Positions 22,626 to 32,763 of a stretch of DNA of 64,000 nt are shown here, in pieces. The notes below the pieces were generated by a model, which did no database searches, was not told the DNA's origin, and saw only the letters and a list, made by a program, of their open reading frames with translations. This stretch comes from Sthenelais limicola (taxonomy: Eukaryota > Annelida > Polychaeta > Phyllodocida > Sigalionidae). Both the position numbers and the translations under genes were made by a program. Position 1 is the first letter of the stretch, and the number at the start of each line of letters is the position of its first letter. The stretch lies in the NCBI GenBank assembly GCA_942159475.1, contig OW804100.1, positions 6,836,127 to 6,900,126 of the forward strand. The letters are read 5' to 3'.

Positions 22626-24836
22626 ATGTCACAAGGATCGACGGTCTCCAGTATCATAACTGGATTTCTTGGCTTAGGTCCAAATACAGATGACATCATG
22701 TTCACCTCTACGCCGGTTCTCGGCCATGGCGATCTCAATGGCAGTATTCACTCACAGCCACGAAACTCGCCTGACATCGAGATAGGTTTTAGAGTCACGT
22801 CAATAACTGAAGAATTAGAAAAAGCTGACCTACCTGTAACTTCTGAAGTTCTAGAGGAAACTCAGCCACTTCTCCCCATATTAGACTCCAGCAACATCGA
22901 GTCGAATGATCTGGAACTGTCAATGGGTCACATACAGGAGTCTGACATGCCGAGCGCAGCACAGTCGTTTGCATTGGATGTCACCGATGATCTTGATAAA
23001 GTCACTTATGAGATGCCATCTGAAACTCCTGAACACGAAATTGTTCCCAATGAGTCGCACACACATCCTGATCCTGTTGTAGTACCCATTTCTGCAACTG
23101 ATCCCATTATTCACGAAAGCACCACTCCTAACACTCCAGACACGGCGAGTCACAACTATGACAGCCTACTCGACGCCATCTGTCAACGATTGACGCCTCT
23201 GATTTCAACCTCTATTGAGTCAGAGCTGTCCAACGCTAAACAGATTATTGACTCTTCTGTCTCCACTATTAATTCAAGCATTCAAAAGTTGCAAAAAGAC
23301 GTCTCTGCATTGTCTACATCTTTTGAAGTCAGAATCACCAAGGTTGAGCAGTCGCTCACGTCAATCGACCTCTCCCATAATGATCAGCTGACGACCGAAG
23401 CAATGAGGACTGACACTAAACGGATGATTGACTCTTCTGTCTCCACTATTAACTCAAACATCCTGAAATTGCAAAATGACGTCTCTACCTTATCTAAATC
23501 TTTTGAGGTCAGAATCTCCAAAGTTGAGCAGTCGATCACATCAATTGACTTCTCCCCCGATGATCAGCTGACAACCAACGCACTACAGGCTGAGTTGAAA
23601 ATCCTTAGTGATAGTAACACAGTCGATGTTGGAAAGTTAGCGTCCTCCATAGATGATCTGAAAGAGTTTACTGACTCTAAAATGGATTCTCTCCACCGTG
23701 AAGTAGTAGATAGTGGTTTTCCTTCCATCATGGGAAACTCTCAGCATCCACGTCGTACAGTGCCTATGCGATACCAAGGCCCGCCGCCATGGCATAACAG
23801 GCCGCCTATGCAGCGAGGAGGCCCGCCAACAAGGCTCCCCCCGCAGCCACACCAGTCTCGGCCTGCCCAGTCGAAGGTACGTAAATTGGTAGTACTTGAC
23901 AACATTGCTGAGTTGGGGAATGACGACATCGTCGCTACTGTACAATCCATTTGTAAGAACTTAGACCCAAACTTTGACACCAAGGAGTTGGTAGCTGTTT
24001 ATAGAATCGGCCAACTTAGTGATCCAATCATACGGCCAGTTTTTGTGAGTTCTACTTCCGAGAAGATAATTTCCACAATAGTCAATAATATTCCAGCAAT
24101 CAGACGATCTGATAGACGCTTCGCCACTATTGAAGTAAATCAGCAAGGTCTCCGTGTTCCCTCGCACGAGTTTAATCTTTTGAGGGACTGTCAACACTTG
24201 TTGCGATTGAAAGGTACCAAATCTGAACTTAGGGGTAGCCATTTGGTCCTATGGAACCCAGATCCGCAATCCTATGCCGTCGGAGACCTCAATGATCTAC
24301 AAGAAGGTTGTAGGCCTGAAGATGCTAGGTCTGTGTTAGTCGATGATGGTGCAGGATTCGGATTTAGAAGCGAACACTGCTTCCTTTCAAATTTCCACCC
24401 GGCAGAGATTGTCCACGAGGAAAAGGTATATAGGTCAGTGGAGCATGCCTTCCAGGCCAGTAAGGCGGAGTTTCTAGGTAGAGCGGAGTTTGCCGAAGAG
24501 CTCCGACTCCGCCCGAATCCTTACGACGTGAAGCGCAAAGCAAGACAAAATCTGAAACCTAACGAGGAATGGCTCAAAAAGGAACAACAAGTCCTGGAAG
24601 AACTGATGAGAAAAAAGTTCGACCAAAATGAGGACCTGAAAAAGAAATTGTCTGAATTGCCCCAAGCCACGCTGTACGAGATGACGTCTGACAGGAAGTG
24701 GGCAACTGGCGCAAACTTGCCTAGGATTATCGATCGCCAAGGTCGTAGATCCACATTGTTGTCGAGCAGTTTCTCCGGAAAAAACATCTGTGGAATCTTA
24801 TTGAGTCAAATCAAGAAAGACATAGGTCCAATCTAA
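22626..24836 (+). CDS. LINE ORF1 protein with coiled coil, RRM-like core and C-terminal NADAR domain
   Basis: 736 residues, ATG start, no internal stop. Residues 1-175 are acidic and Ser/Thr/Pro-rich. Residues about 178-360 form a heptad-rich coiled coil with a 60-residue duplication (IDSSVSTIN at about 207 and 267). Residues 370-415 are Pro/Arg-rich (PPPWHNRPPMQRGGPP). Residues 417-560 look like an ORF1 RRM plus C-terminal domain (KVRKLVVLDNI; RIGQLSDPIIRPVFV). Residues about 575-700 match NADAR (YbiA/DUF1768): FLSNFHPAEI, VYRSVEHAFQASKA, a Lys/Arg helix with LMRKKFDQNEDLKKKL, LYEMTSDRKWATGANL. ORF1 proteins chaperone LINE RNA; NADAR proteins cleave or bind ADP-ribose-linked glycosidic bonds. 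Fusing the two is unusual. Open and uninterrupted, unlike the surrounding element. Confidence 0.88.
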   Translation: MSQGSTVSSIITGFLGLGPNTDDIMFTSTPVLGHGDLNGSIHSQPRNSPDIEIGFRVTSITEELEKADLPVTSEVLEETQPLLPILDSSNIESNDLELSMGHIQESDMPSAAQSFALDVTDDLDKVTYEMPSETPEHEIVPNESHTHPDPVVVPISATDPIIHESTTPNTPDTASHNYDSLLDAICQRLTPLISTSIESELSNAKQIIDSSVSTINSSIQKLQKDVSALSTSFEVRITKVEQSLTSIDLSHNDQLTTEAMRTDTKRMIDSSVSTINSNILKLQNDVSTLSKSFEVRISKVEQSITSIDFSPDDQLTTNALQAELKILSDSNTVDVGKLASSIDDLKEFTDSKMDSLHREVVDSGFPSIMGNSQHPRRTVPMRYQGPPPWHNRPPMQRGGPPTRLPPQPHQSRPAQSKVRKLVVLDNIAELGNDDIVATVQSICKNLDPNFDTKELVAVYRIGQLSDPIIRPVFVSSTSEKIISTIVNNIPAIRRSDRRFATIEVNQQGLRVPSHEFNLLRDCQHLLRLKGTKSELRGSHLVLWNPDPQSYAVGDLNDLQEGCRPEDARSVLVDDGAGFGFRSEHCFLSNFHPAEIVHEEKVYRSVEHAFQASKAEFLGRAEFAEELRLRPNPYDVKRKARQNLKPNEEWLKKEQQVLEELMRKKFDQNEDLKKKLSELPQATLYEMTSDRKWATGANLPRIIDRQGRRSTLLSSSFSGKNICGILLSQIKKDIGPI

Positions 24837-24937
24837 CTTCCTCTTAGCTCATGGGGTAGGTGATCCTCGATACCAACCACAAAAACATTGATCCGCGCTT
24901 AAATCTATTCTAGTGCCCTATCATCGCCCATGTAAAC

Positions 24938-25624
24938 ATGGAGTCGATAATGCTTGTTGGTGATTCGAGAGCTGGGTCTCTCGGCCCCTCTCTTCGCCGA
25001 AGTCTGGGAGCTGATGTCCAAATTACCATCTCCTCATGTCCCGGAGCTACGATTCTGCAATCAGTTCAGCTATCTACCGGAAAAATGCGCCGCTGCGCAC
25101 CAAAACAAATCTTTGTTTTATCTGGTTTATGTAACCTTACTGTTAAAGATCGCACCACCGGTAAGGTAACACTTCGCTACCTTAAAGATGATGAGATGGG
25201 GGATCATCTGCTGAGAGATCTCCAGAGTTCGTATGACTACATTCAAGCTCATTCTCAACGTCACACCAATGTCTCATTCGCTCCAGTCACTGGCATGTGT
25301 ATCGGACGGTACAACGCGAGAAGGGATATTCAAAGAGGTGTCGTAGATCCTGACTTAGTTCCTGTCGACGACCATCAAGACCTCTTAAACTCTCAAGTTG
25401 TAGCTGCAATAAATATTATTAGAGACTTCAATGACAGTAACCACGAAAGAACACCATGGACTCAGAGGTTAATCCACCGTTATCATCCGCGAAATAAATC
25501 GATCACTCATAACTATAGACACATGTCGCAAGATGGTTGCCATCTATCACCAGCCCTGCAGGACTTTTGGTCTAATGCCATACTTAAAACTTTTTCCAGA
25601 AATATTTCTTCAAATAATAACTAA
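24938..25624 (+). CDS. SGNH/GDSL-type hydrolase encoded by the LINE
   Basis: 228 residues, ATG start, intact, 101 bp after ORF1. Block I is IMLVGDSRAGSLG (catalytic Ser in GDS), a block III-like LSGLCNLT follows, and block V is DGCHLSP with the Asp/His pair (DxxH) about 30 residues from the end. SGNH hydrolases cleave esters of lipids or carbohydrates, and esterase domains are known in ORF1 of CR1-group LINEs. There they are thought to aid membrane or particle association. Here the esterase is a separate ORF instead of part of ORF1. Substrate unknown. Confidence 0.85.
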   Translation: MESIMLVGDSRAGSLGPSLRRSLGADVQITISSCPGATILQSVQLSTGKMRRCAPKQIFVLSGLCNLTVKDRTTGKVTLRYLKDDEMGDHLLRDLQSSYDYIQAHSQRHTNVSFAPVTGMCIGRYNARRDIQRGVVDPDLVPVDDHQDLLNSQVVAAINIIRDFNDSNHERTPWTQRLIHRYHPRNKSITHNYRHMSQDGCHLSPALQDFWSNAILKTFSRNISSNNN

Positions 25625-26744
25625 TTATCATGTATTGCTTCTAAAAATTCTAAAACTGTGCCAGACTATTGGACGGATAATATACTGCGACTGCTCTTAA
25701 GATAACATAAATTTCCTAGTCAAGAATATTTGTCATCCATATAACATCTTGGTACTATTTCTCTCTATCTACATTGCTTATTGCTATTGTCAATGTTGCC
25801 TCTCTTACAATCGGTGATGATACTCTTTGTCTACTATTGGTAAACAAGCCTATGGGCGTTCACGTAACTGTTAACTGTTCATTATCTTATGCACTCTAAT
25901 AAGGGAAACTTCTTTGCGGTCTGGAGGAGATATCGACTACCCCTCTGCTGATCTTTAACTGTCACTTGGTTAGGGCGTTATCGTTGGCATGTCTACTCCT
26001 TGTCTCCTCCAATCAGTATAGAATTACTCTTCCCCTGAATCAACAAAAACTTCTACAAATTACTCTTATTATTATGAATATTGTCTACTATGCAGTCGAC
26101 TCTGGTCATTGTGAATATTATTAACTATGTTATTTTGATCTATGAAATGCAGTTGACTCTGGTCATTGTGATTACTATTAACTATGTTATTCTGATCTAT
26201 GAAATACACCTTTATATTTACAACAGGGAAGCTTCTCTTGCAATCTGGAGTGGATCACGACTTCACCCTGCTCCTCGAGAACTGTCACTTCGTTAGGGCG
26301 TTCTCTTGTTCTTTAGCAGATGTTGTCCTGGTCTCCTCCAGTTGTAAAGAGGTTAGTCCTCACCTGACCATCTAGATGTTATTAATTGAATCTGAATTAC
26401 AATATATTTAATCAACTTTCGTTATGAACTATATGTGCATATTGATATAAGTGTTAGTGCCATTGCTGACTGAGCTATCTACCTATTGGATCAATGTGGA
26501 TCAATGTACTATAATGTACTATAATATACACGCTAGTGTAATAGCATATAATCCCAGTTGCTATTTACCTTTAACTGTTGTTAATGAATCTAACTGTATT
26601 CTTTCAATTTCACCTACCCTTGTGTATATAAATTGTATATTAACTGGACTCAGCAGATCTTTCTAGAAAATGAAATGGATTTTTCTGTCCCCCTAATGAC
26701 TTGACGGGATAACTTCGATAGTGCCCATCTCCTGTATTTCTTCA
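25625..26744. other. Non-coding part of the LINE where endonuclease and RT N-terminus are expected
   Basis: No endonuclease motif is seen in any frame. Instead there is an exact-length tandem duplication of 57 bp (26091-26147 and 26148-26204, around GACTCTGGTCATTGTG). A diverged direct repeat at about 25903-26035 and 26222-26350 shares TCTGGAG-GATC, AACTGTCACTT-GTTAGGGCGTT and GTCTCCTCCA. Confidence 0.7.
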
Positions 26745-27879
26745 AAATGTCTATACAAATCTAAATAACAAACTTCTAAATAAAACAGTATTTCTTGACT
26801 TTAGCAAGGCATTTGATACCGTGCACCACAAAATATTACTAGACAAACTTTCTGTCTACGGTATACAGGGGATGGAGCAACTTTGGTTTTATAATTATCT
26901 CACTGAAAGAAAACAATATGTTCGAGTAAACGGAATGAATTCGAAAGAAGGCACTGTTACATATGGGGTACCGCAAGGCACGATTCTCGGCCCCATTTTA
27001 TTCACCATTTATATAAATGACCTCCATTCTATTATTGAAAAGACTCATCTACAACATTATGCTGATGACACCGTTCTTTATTGTCACAACCAAAATGTCA
27101 CTCAGCTATATCAAAACTTACAATATGATCTAGATAAGGTTTATGAATGGTGTTCCATAAATAAGCTATCTTTGAATGTTACCAAATGCAAAGCAATGTC
27201 TTTCGCCTTCAGCTACACGGCTAAGAGAAAATCCTCTGACCCTTCTCTTCATCTCTCTCTAGGTCGTCAATCACTTGATCAAGTGCAAAATTACAAATAT
27301 CTTGGCTTTACGCTAGATGAACTTCTAACCTTCAAGACACATACTCAGAACACATTAAATCTGGTTTCTGCGAAAATAGGTTTATTATATAGAGCCCGGA
27401 ACTCCCTTACTTCAAAGGCCAAGCATGATCTTTATAAAATGGCTATTCTTCCAAATTTAGACTTCTGTGATTTCATTTACGATTCGGCCCCCAAAACTTT
27501 GTTACAAAAATTGCAATCTCAACAAAATCGTGCTCTCCGGATTATCTTCAATAAACATAAATTTGATAATGTAGATCATGAACACAAGCTATTGAATGTT
27601 TGGCCTTTGCAGCAACGCAGAGACAAACACATACTAGACATTGCTTTTTACCTCTCCCAGAAACCTAGTAACATTGATAATAGGAAACTCCCAACTCGAA
27701 GCCATGCTGAAGGCAGGAACAACTTAATAGTTTTACCTTCGAATTCCTCAAAACTCACCAATTCACTTATTTATAAATGTCAACTTAGGTGGAATGACCT
27801 AAATACAGTTGCTCATAAAATACCTGATGGACCAACTTTCAAGCGTTACACAGAGAAACTGCTATACCCTTTTAACTAG
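26745..27879 (+). pseudogene. LINE reverse transcriptase, N-terminally truncated
   Basis: The frame is open from near 26745 to the stop at 27877-27879. It starts a little before RT motif A (VFLDFSKAFDTVHHKIL), then GVPQGTILGPILFTIYINDL (motif B region), HYADDTVLYCHN (catalytic YADD) and the NKCK/LGF thumb region, and ends with the LINE C-terminal QLRWNDLN-type segment. The apurinic-type endonuclease and RT fingers are absent, so the protein could not support target-primed insertion. The remaining part has no stops, so the loss looks like one deletion rather than general decay. Clade: CR1/L2/Jockey group, not resolved. Confidence 0.9.
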
Positions 27880-28575
27880 ATTCATTTATCTCGAACCGTC
27901 ACCTTATTGTTCTATAACTGTAAATTAATCACTTAATACATCTAATGTCCCTCTATTCCTTACATCATCCAGGACACACTCTGTTATTCAATATTGATCT
28001 GGTCTTCTCAGACCTAAATTGTTGTATCACTTTAATATACCCCACTAGCAGCCAAATGTTAGTGGTGAACCATAATGTTAATGGCTATAATTACTTAACT
28101 GTATATCTCTATTCATCTCTCTGTACTTGCTGTATTTTGCATTTTGTATTTACTATGCTCGCTTCCTAATAGTGTAAACCTAATATGTTTCTCAATTATG
28201 TATAACTGAATCACATTCGCATTTTCATACATCTCGTATGCTAGTATATTTGTAACTTCGAAAAATTTAATACCTTCCTAAGCCTAACGACTTATCTTCA
28301 GCTAATGAAGAGTCATCGCCAATCGCCAACTTATCGCTACTCATAATTTGTTGTAAATTTTACATCTCTCATCTCATAATACTTAGTCACTGTTGTTATT
28401 TATACTTTATATCTGTTCTTACTGTTCTACATGTTGCAACAAAAAGTCAAGACGCTAAGATTCTCAGGCAACCTCTGGAAGAACTGGTTCAGTTTTCAAC
28501 TGTAACCAGACATTGTACTACCTGATTTGTATTAAGATCTGCAAATAAAAGAATCTCTGAATTGAATTGAATTGA
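27880..28575 (+). other. LINE 3' UTR and (GAATT)n tail
   Basis: AT-rich 3' UTR ending AATAAAAGAATCTCTGAATT and then about three to four GAATT units (28558-28575). A similar AATAAAGAATTCTTGAATTGAATT end occurs on the minus strand near 53533-53570, suggesting related elements nearby. Confidence 0.75.
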
Positions 28576-29052
28576 ATGTTCGATTGTGTCAGTAAACCCT
28601 CAAGAACAGCTAAATTAGCAGTCTTTTCAATTTTAAATGTACCTTGTGGTTGCAGTGCAACAATAGGCTCTGCCCACATAATGACCAAACATGCTCATTG
28701 CGACTCAAAATTGAACAATATTAACATAGTAGCTAATGTGAATATGCCCTTGGCTTGGGCATTTCACATTGATATTGGTAATTTTTCTGGAGATTCTAGG
28801 ATTAAGAAAATTATTCAGCTCCAGTTCCCTTCTGGTAAGTCATTGGAGGATGCTTTAAGTCATGTTCCCAAGGAATTATTGGACGGAGGACTGAATACTG
28901 TAGAAATGGCTAAAAAATTAATAATAAAAGACAAGGAAATAATTTCTAATTGGAACAAAATCGACTGGGCAGTGGCAGCGTTGAAGGAAAATTCAGTAAT
29001 ACAGTGGTTATGTTTTATTATTTCTTTAGTAGCAGGTGTACTGTCACTCTAT
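28574..29052 (+). pseudogene. Element A envelope, C-terminal part with transmembrane anchor
   Basis: Coding resumes after the LINE tail with CVSKPSRTAKLAV and continues open, with conserved Cys residues (CGCSATIG) and a hydrophobic anchor VIQWLCFIISLVAGVLSLY at its end. Element B is inserted exactly there: the last four bases CTAT are its target duplication. Beyond Element B the original frame meets a stop within two codons, so the anchor lies at or near the natural C-terminus with almost no cytoplasmic tail. Confidence 0.8.
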
Positions 29053-29628
29053 TGTAAAGAAGTCTAAGGGTTTTAGCCCATAGGTTCAGTGTCGAGAAGA
29101 AATGAGACAAGAGTCCGATGTAGCAGCAGTCCGTCCGGATTCGGCCTAGGCAGGAGTGACTCAGCGAGTACCTAAGACCTCACCCATCCATTTATTTATA
29201 CTCCAAAATCATGAATTATTCATAGAATCAAACCCAAGAATTATTCCACTTGCTCATCCCCCTCTCTCTAATTGGTTGAGGGAGAGAGAGGATCTTCCTT
29301 GCCCACACACTGACCTCTGCTCCCCATGCCGAGGCCATGAGCTGAGTGCATGCAAGTTGGATCCCTCTCCTCAACCTTCCCCCCTCCCACCCCTTACTCA
29401 TAGATCCCAAGGCTCGTGCCTGCCCCACCTCCCTCTTAGCCCTTCCCCCCTCTTGATCAACCCAGAGCAGTGGATACAGTAATTAGGTCGGGCTGGGGGG
29501 GTGGGGTGAGCTCTGAGTGGCTCATCTCCCCCTCCCCTCCTGGCCAGGCCATGAGTGGCGTGCATGCCCTGACCATGATCAGGGCTAAATAGGTCGGAAC
29601 TGCGACCCAAAGAATTCAGTTCTTTACA
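29053..29628 (-). repeat. Element B 3' LTR (left copy)
   Basis: 576 bp, nearly identical to 36689-37263. The termini TGTAAAGAA/TTCTTTACA form short inverted repeats. The interior is C/T-rich, with GGGGGGGTGGGG and CCCCCTCCC tracts. Confidence 0.95.
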
Positions 29629-30586
29629 TTCGTCCCATATTTTATTTTTGTTGGAAGCTTTCTTTCGAACAAAATATTTAGCCACTGATCAACCCAGTCC
29701 AACCAAGCAAGAGAAATAGAAATAAGGTTACATAATTCACACACTAAAAATCATAATAGGATAAGGGTAAAAGTATTACAAATTATTATATCTGTAGACC
29801 TAAATGGTCAAGATGAAAAAGTTTTTTAAAAAGGAGTGGCTCTATTAAAGGAGTGTTCATTAATATCAGAGGCCATTATCCTGTACTAAAAAGTCTTTTA
29901 GTCAAATATTATATAAGAGAAGTCTCTGTGTTTTAAGTGTGCTTCTGAACACTTTCAAATGTCTTTCCTTTGTACGGAGCTAGTACACACAAAGTTCTCA
30001 AGTACGGTCTTCACCGCCGTCTCCTCTGCCCGGCCGGCCAGCCGAGGCCCCCGCTGGACCTTGTCGCTGACAGACAGGACGCCCGTCTCTTTCTCTCTCC
30101 TCCTTTGGCCATGGAGAGTGAGAGTGGTTGGGTAGTCAACACTACAATATTTCCACTTTTAAACCTCAAACACTACAGAACACATGTCGACTTTACTGTA
30201 GCATCGCTTATAAACTCTTATTATTGGAAAAATACCTCTTCAAAGCAGAATGGTCGGAGACAAGGTGAGGGCTTTGATTCCATGGTGCTTCCTCTCAGGC
30301 TCCTCTGTCTCGACCGATTCTGTTTGTGCAAAAACAACTTCTCACAATGAGAGTTGAAATAAAATACCTTTTTGGGCTGGATCCTTGTCCACGGATTCCA
30401 CCATCTTCTCCTGAGAGAGAAAAATGGATTTCACCCAGGTATACTACTCTGTGTTCTGCAATCTCCCTTGCACCCGAGAAGAGGACAGAACAAATATTAA
30501 TAGTAAATATTAAACAAGAGTAAGATAAAGACAAGTTCAAAAAGTGTTTGTTACCCCAGAGAAACCAAATAACATTGTTAAACTAA
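29629..30586 (-). other. Element B region between env and 3' LTR
   Basis: About 950 bp without a supported coding region. The minus-strand sequence next to the LTR (ATATGGGACGAA) is a weak purine tract. The short open frame at 29970-30350 shows no domain and is on the opposite strand. Confidence 0.5.
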
Positions 30587-32465
30587 TTATTTCATCCTGG
30601 TCAGTCCGAAATTGGCAGCGTAATATGGTGAGGCAGGGGAGGGCGCAGGGATATGCTCGAGGGAGCGAGAGCCAGTCCTAGCGCCTGGAGTGGCCTCTTC
30701 CTCCTCTCGATCTAGGTCTTGGAGGGCTAGGGCTGCAGGGTGGTGGGTTGGGGGTCCTATCGGGATATTCTCTCGGGGCTTAAGGCTCCTCAGACAACAC
30801 AGAAGGCTGACTTTGCCTCTTGGGGCAAGCCCCTTTCGGCAGAGGTAGATTATTCCCAGGGTCATGACTCCTAGGAGAGTGGGAATGAGAGTGGCTATAC
30901 CCCAGATAGAACTTTCAGACCAAGGGGTGGAGGAAATCAGGGGGGAAATGGGTTTAGGGAAATCTGTGAGGGTGAGTAAGGGTATTTCAGCTCTTGGCAG
31001 GAAAGTCAATTGCTGATCTAAATGGGGGTAAAGAGATAATTTGCCATGAGTCAGATTAAACCCGGGGAGGGGCATAATCTTGGGGGTGGGGAGTGTTATA
31101 TGGGACTCATGGCATTGGATGCTGCTCACACGCCAATCCTTTCCAACCAGGAGACAACCGCCTTCTAAAATCACCCTGGCATGCCGGTGATACGTTTGTA
31201 TCACTGGTTTCTGCCCAGGGCACCTCAAGATTGTTTCCAGAGGTTCATAAATAGCCAGAATTACAGAAGATATGGACTCTCCCTCTCTAAACACTTGGTT
31301 TGTTAAATTATTCCTTTTTACAATCTGCGCCTTACAGGTCTGGCCTTTTACCTAAAATGATATTTGTTTCGCAGGTCGGGGTTAGATGCTCTATTGCAGC
31401 TGAGCAAATCTGGGGTTCAAATCCGATACAGAGCTGAGGAATAAATGAAGGGCTTGATATGCTATCTAGGGCCACCTCCTCCTCTCCTACCAACTTTCTC
31501 AGGTGGTCAGCACCATATGGGACAGGAAAATACTTTAATCTATAGTGTAAAAATTGAGTGCCTGAAACAGCCGGAATTACCGTCTGGTATATTAGCTCCT
31601 GTTCGCCGTCTAATAATAGTTGAACGTTCAGGTGTCTATAATACCAGCGGTTATCTTGTGGGGTGTAATGTCTCCCTTCTTGTAATTTAGACAATATTTC
31701 TGATAAGTAGGCCAGTGGTAAAATCTGGTCTGTTAAGAATCCCCTTTCCAGCTGAATGCGCTGGCGATAAAATAATTCGTTTTGGCGGTGGTAATTTTCC
31801 ACCGCCCTACTCACTCGCTGCAATAGAATATCCACTTCCCTTTTCATGTGGATCCTGTGAATATCTTCACTGAAACCATTTAATTGTTAGAATATCTGCC
31901 ACTTGGCGGGAGATGTTACTTGCTGCAGCTTGGAGCTGGTTTTCTGTCATGTAGAGCCTTGTCTGATTCAACACCAACACCATCTCTTCTTGACAATGGG
32001 CCAATGAGCTTCTTGTCCTGCAGATCTTAATTCATTCACCTGTCCTACAGTAGCTGTACCAAACAAAGCACGGCTTAGCGAGCCCACAAAATTGAATAGG
32101 CCTCTCTTCCTTCGGGTGTCTTGTTGAACTGGTGTTGGAATCTCTGCCTAGAGGAAACCCATGTGCTCCTCCCAAGCACTGACATCTCTGTCTCCCACAA
32201 CCTCCGCCTGTCTAAGTTCTCCAATTCGTTTTCTTAGGACGGAGACCCAGGCACTGACAGGAGGGGGCGTGGGGGGGTGTAGAACAATCACTGTTGTCCA
32301 AGTCGCAGTCAGGGCTCTGACCTCCCCCTCCTCATACACCAACACCCCTTCCTCCTCAAACAAATCGCCATTAGCTACCATAGCCAAGGTGATTATGAGG
32401 AGGGACTGGAAGGTGTAGGTTGAGAGAAGTCCGTCACTGGTGGTGCCCCTGGGTCGAACTCCCAT
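30587..32465 (-). pseudogene. Element B envelope glycoprotein (fusion type), broken
   Basis: Segments in order: a hydrophobic signal-like start (SLLIITLAMVANG, from 32465), then after a stop a furin-like RRKR at 32114-32103 followed by GLFNFVG, the canonical fusion-peptide layout of F-type envelopes. Next is an open heptad-rich segment with several Cys (31847-31332), and a last segment (31294-30587) with a transmembrane helix (IWGIATLIPTLLGVMTLGII) and a cytoplasmic tail of about 90 residues. Stops and at least two frameshifts separate these. Homologous in plan to insect errantivirus and baculovirus F proteins. Confidence 0.8.
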
Positions 32466-32763
32466 GGTTGGGGCTGTGGTGGAGGTGACGGTGGGGGTGG
32501 GGGTGATGGTGGTGGTGATGGTGGTGGCGACGGTGGGGCAGCTTCCTAGGCCTCTGCATGGGTGAAGTGGGCGTGGCTGGGTTTGGTGAGGAGTCAGGCC
32601 TTTCCCTCTTAGTAGAGCCTAGAGGGTGGAACACTTTGATCCTCTTTTCAGTGCATTCAGAGGTGGTGGTCAATGCCTTGGGTTTAGGGCACTTGGTTGG
32701 GGTCTCTACCCTCCCTCTTTTTGCCCTTGACCTTGTAACAGGACCTGGTGGTGGTGTGCGCAA
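32434..32763 (-). pseudogene. Element B pol C-terminal fragment, basic and His/Pro-rich
   Basis: An open frame with TRSRAKRGRVETPTK and a His/Pro run. Its position after integrase and before env suggests the polyprotein's C-terminal tail. The His run comes from a GGTGGTGGT-type repeat. Confidence 0.4.

Larger units (their letters stand above)
22281..28575 (+). mobile_element. Non-LTR retrotransposon (CR1/L2/Jockey-like) with NADAR and SGNH ORFs, inserted in Element A env
   Basis: The env frame stops near 22281 and resumes near 28575 right after a (GAATT)n tail, so this 6.3-kb block is an insertion. It contains about 345 bp of leader, an intact 736-residue ORF1, an intact 228-residue SGNH ORF, about 1.1 kb without coding sequence, and an RT ORF that lacks the endonuclease and the RT N-terminus. 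The tail of repeated pentamers is typical of CR1/L2-type elements, which end in short tandem repeats instead of poly(A). Target-site duplications were not resolved because the insertion point is TA-rich. Confidence 0.85.

Noticed and set aside
29156..29482. Pro-rich frames inside both Element B LTRs
   Set aside because: C/T-rich LTR sequence yields Pro/Ser/Leu frames on several strands; these are composition artefacts.
31400..31440. GGTTCAAATCCG resembling a tRNA B box
   Set aside because: It lies in Element B env coding sequence and no cloverleaf can be drawn.
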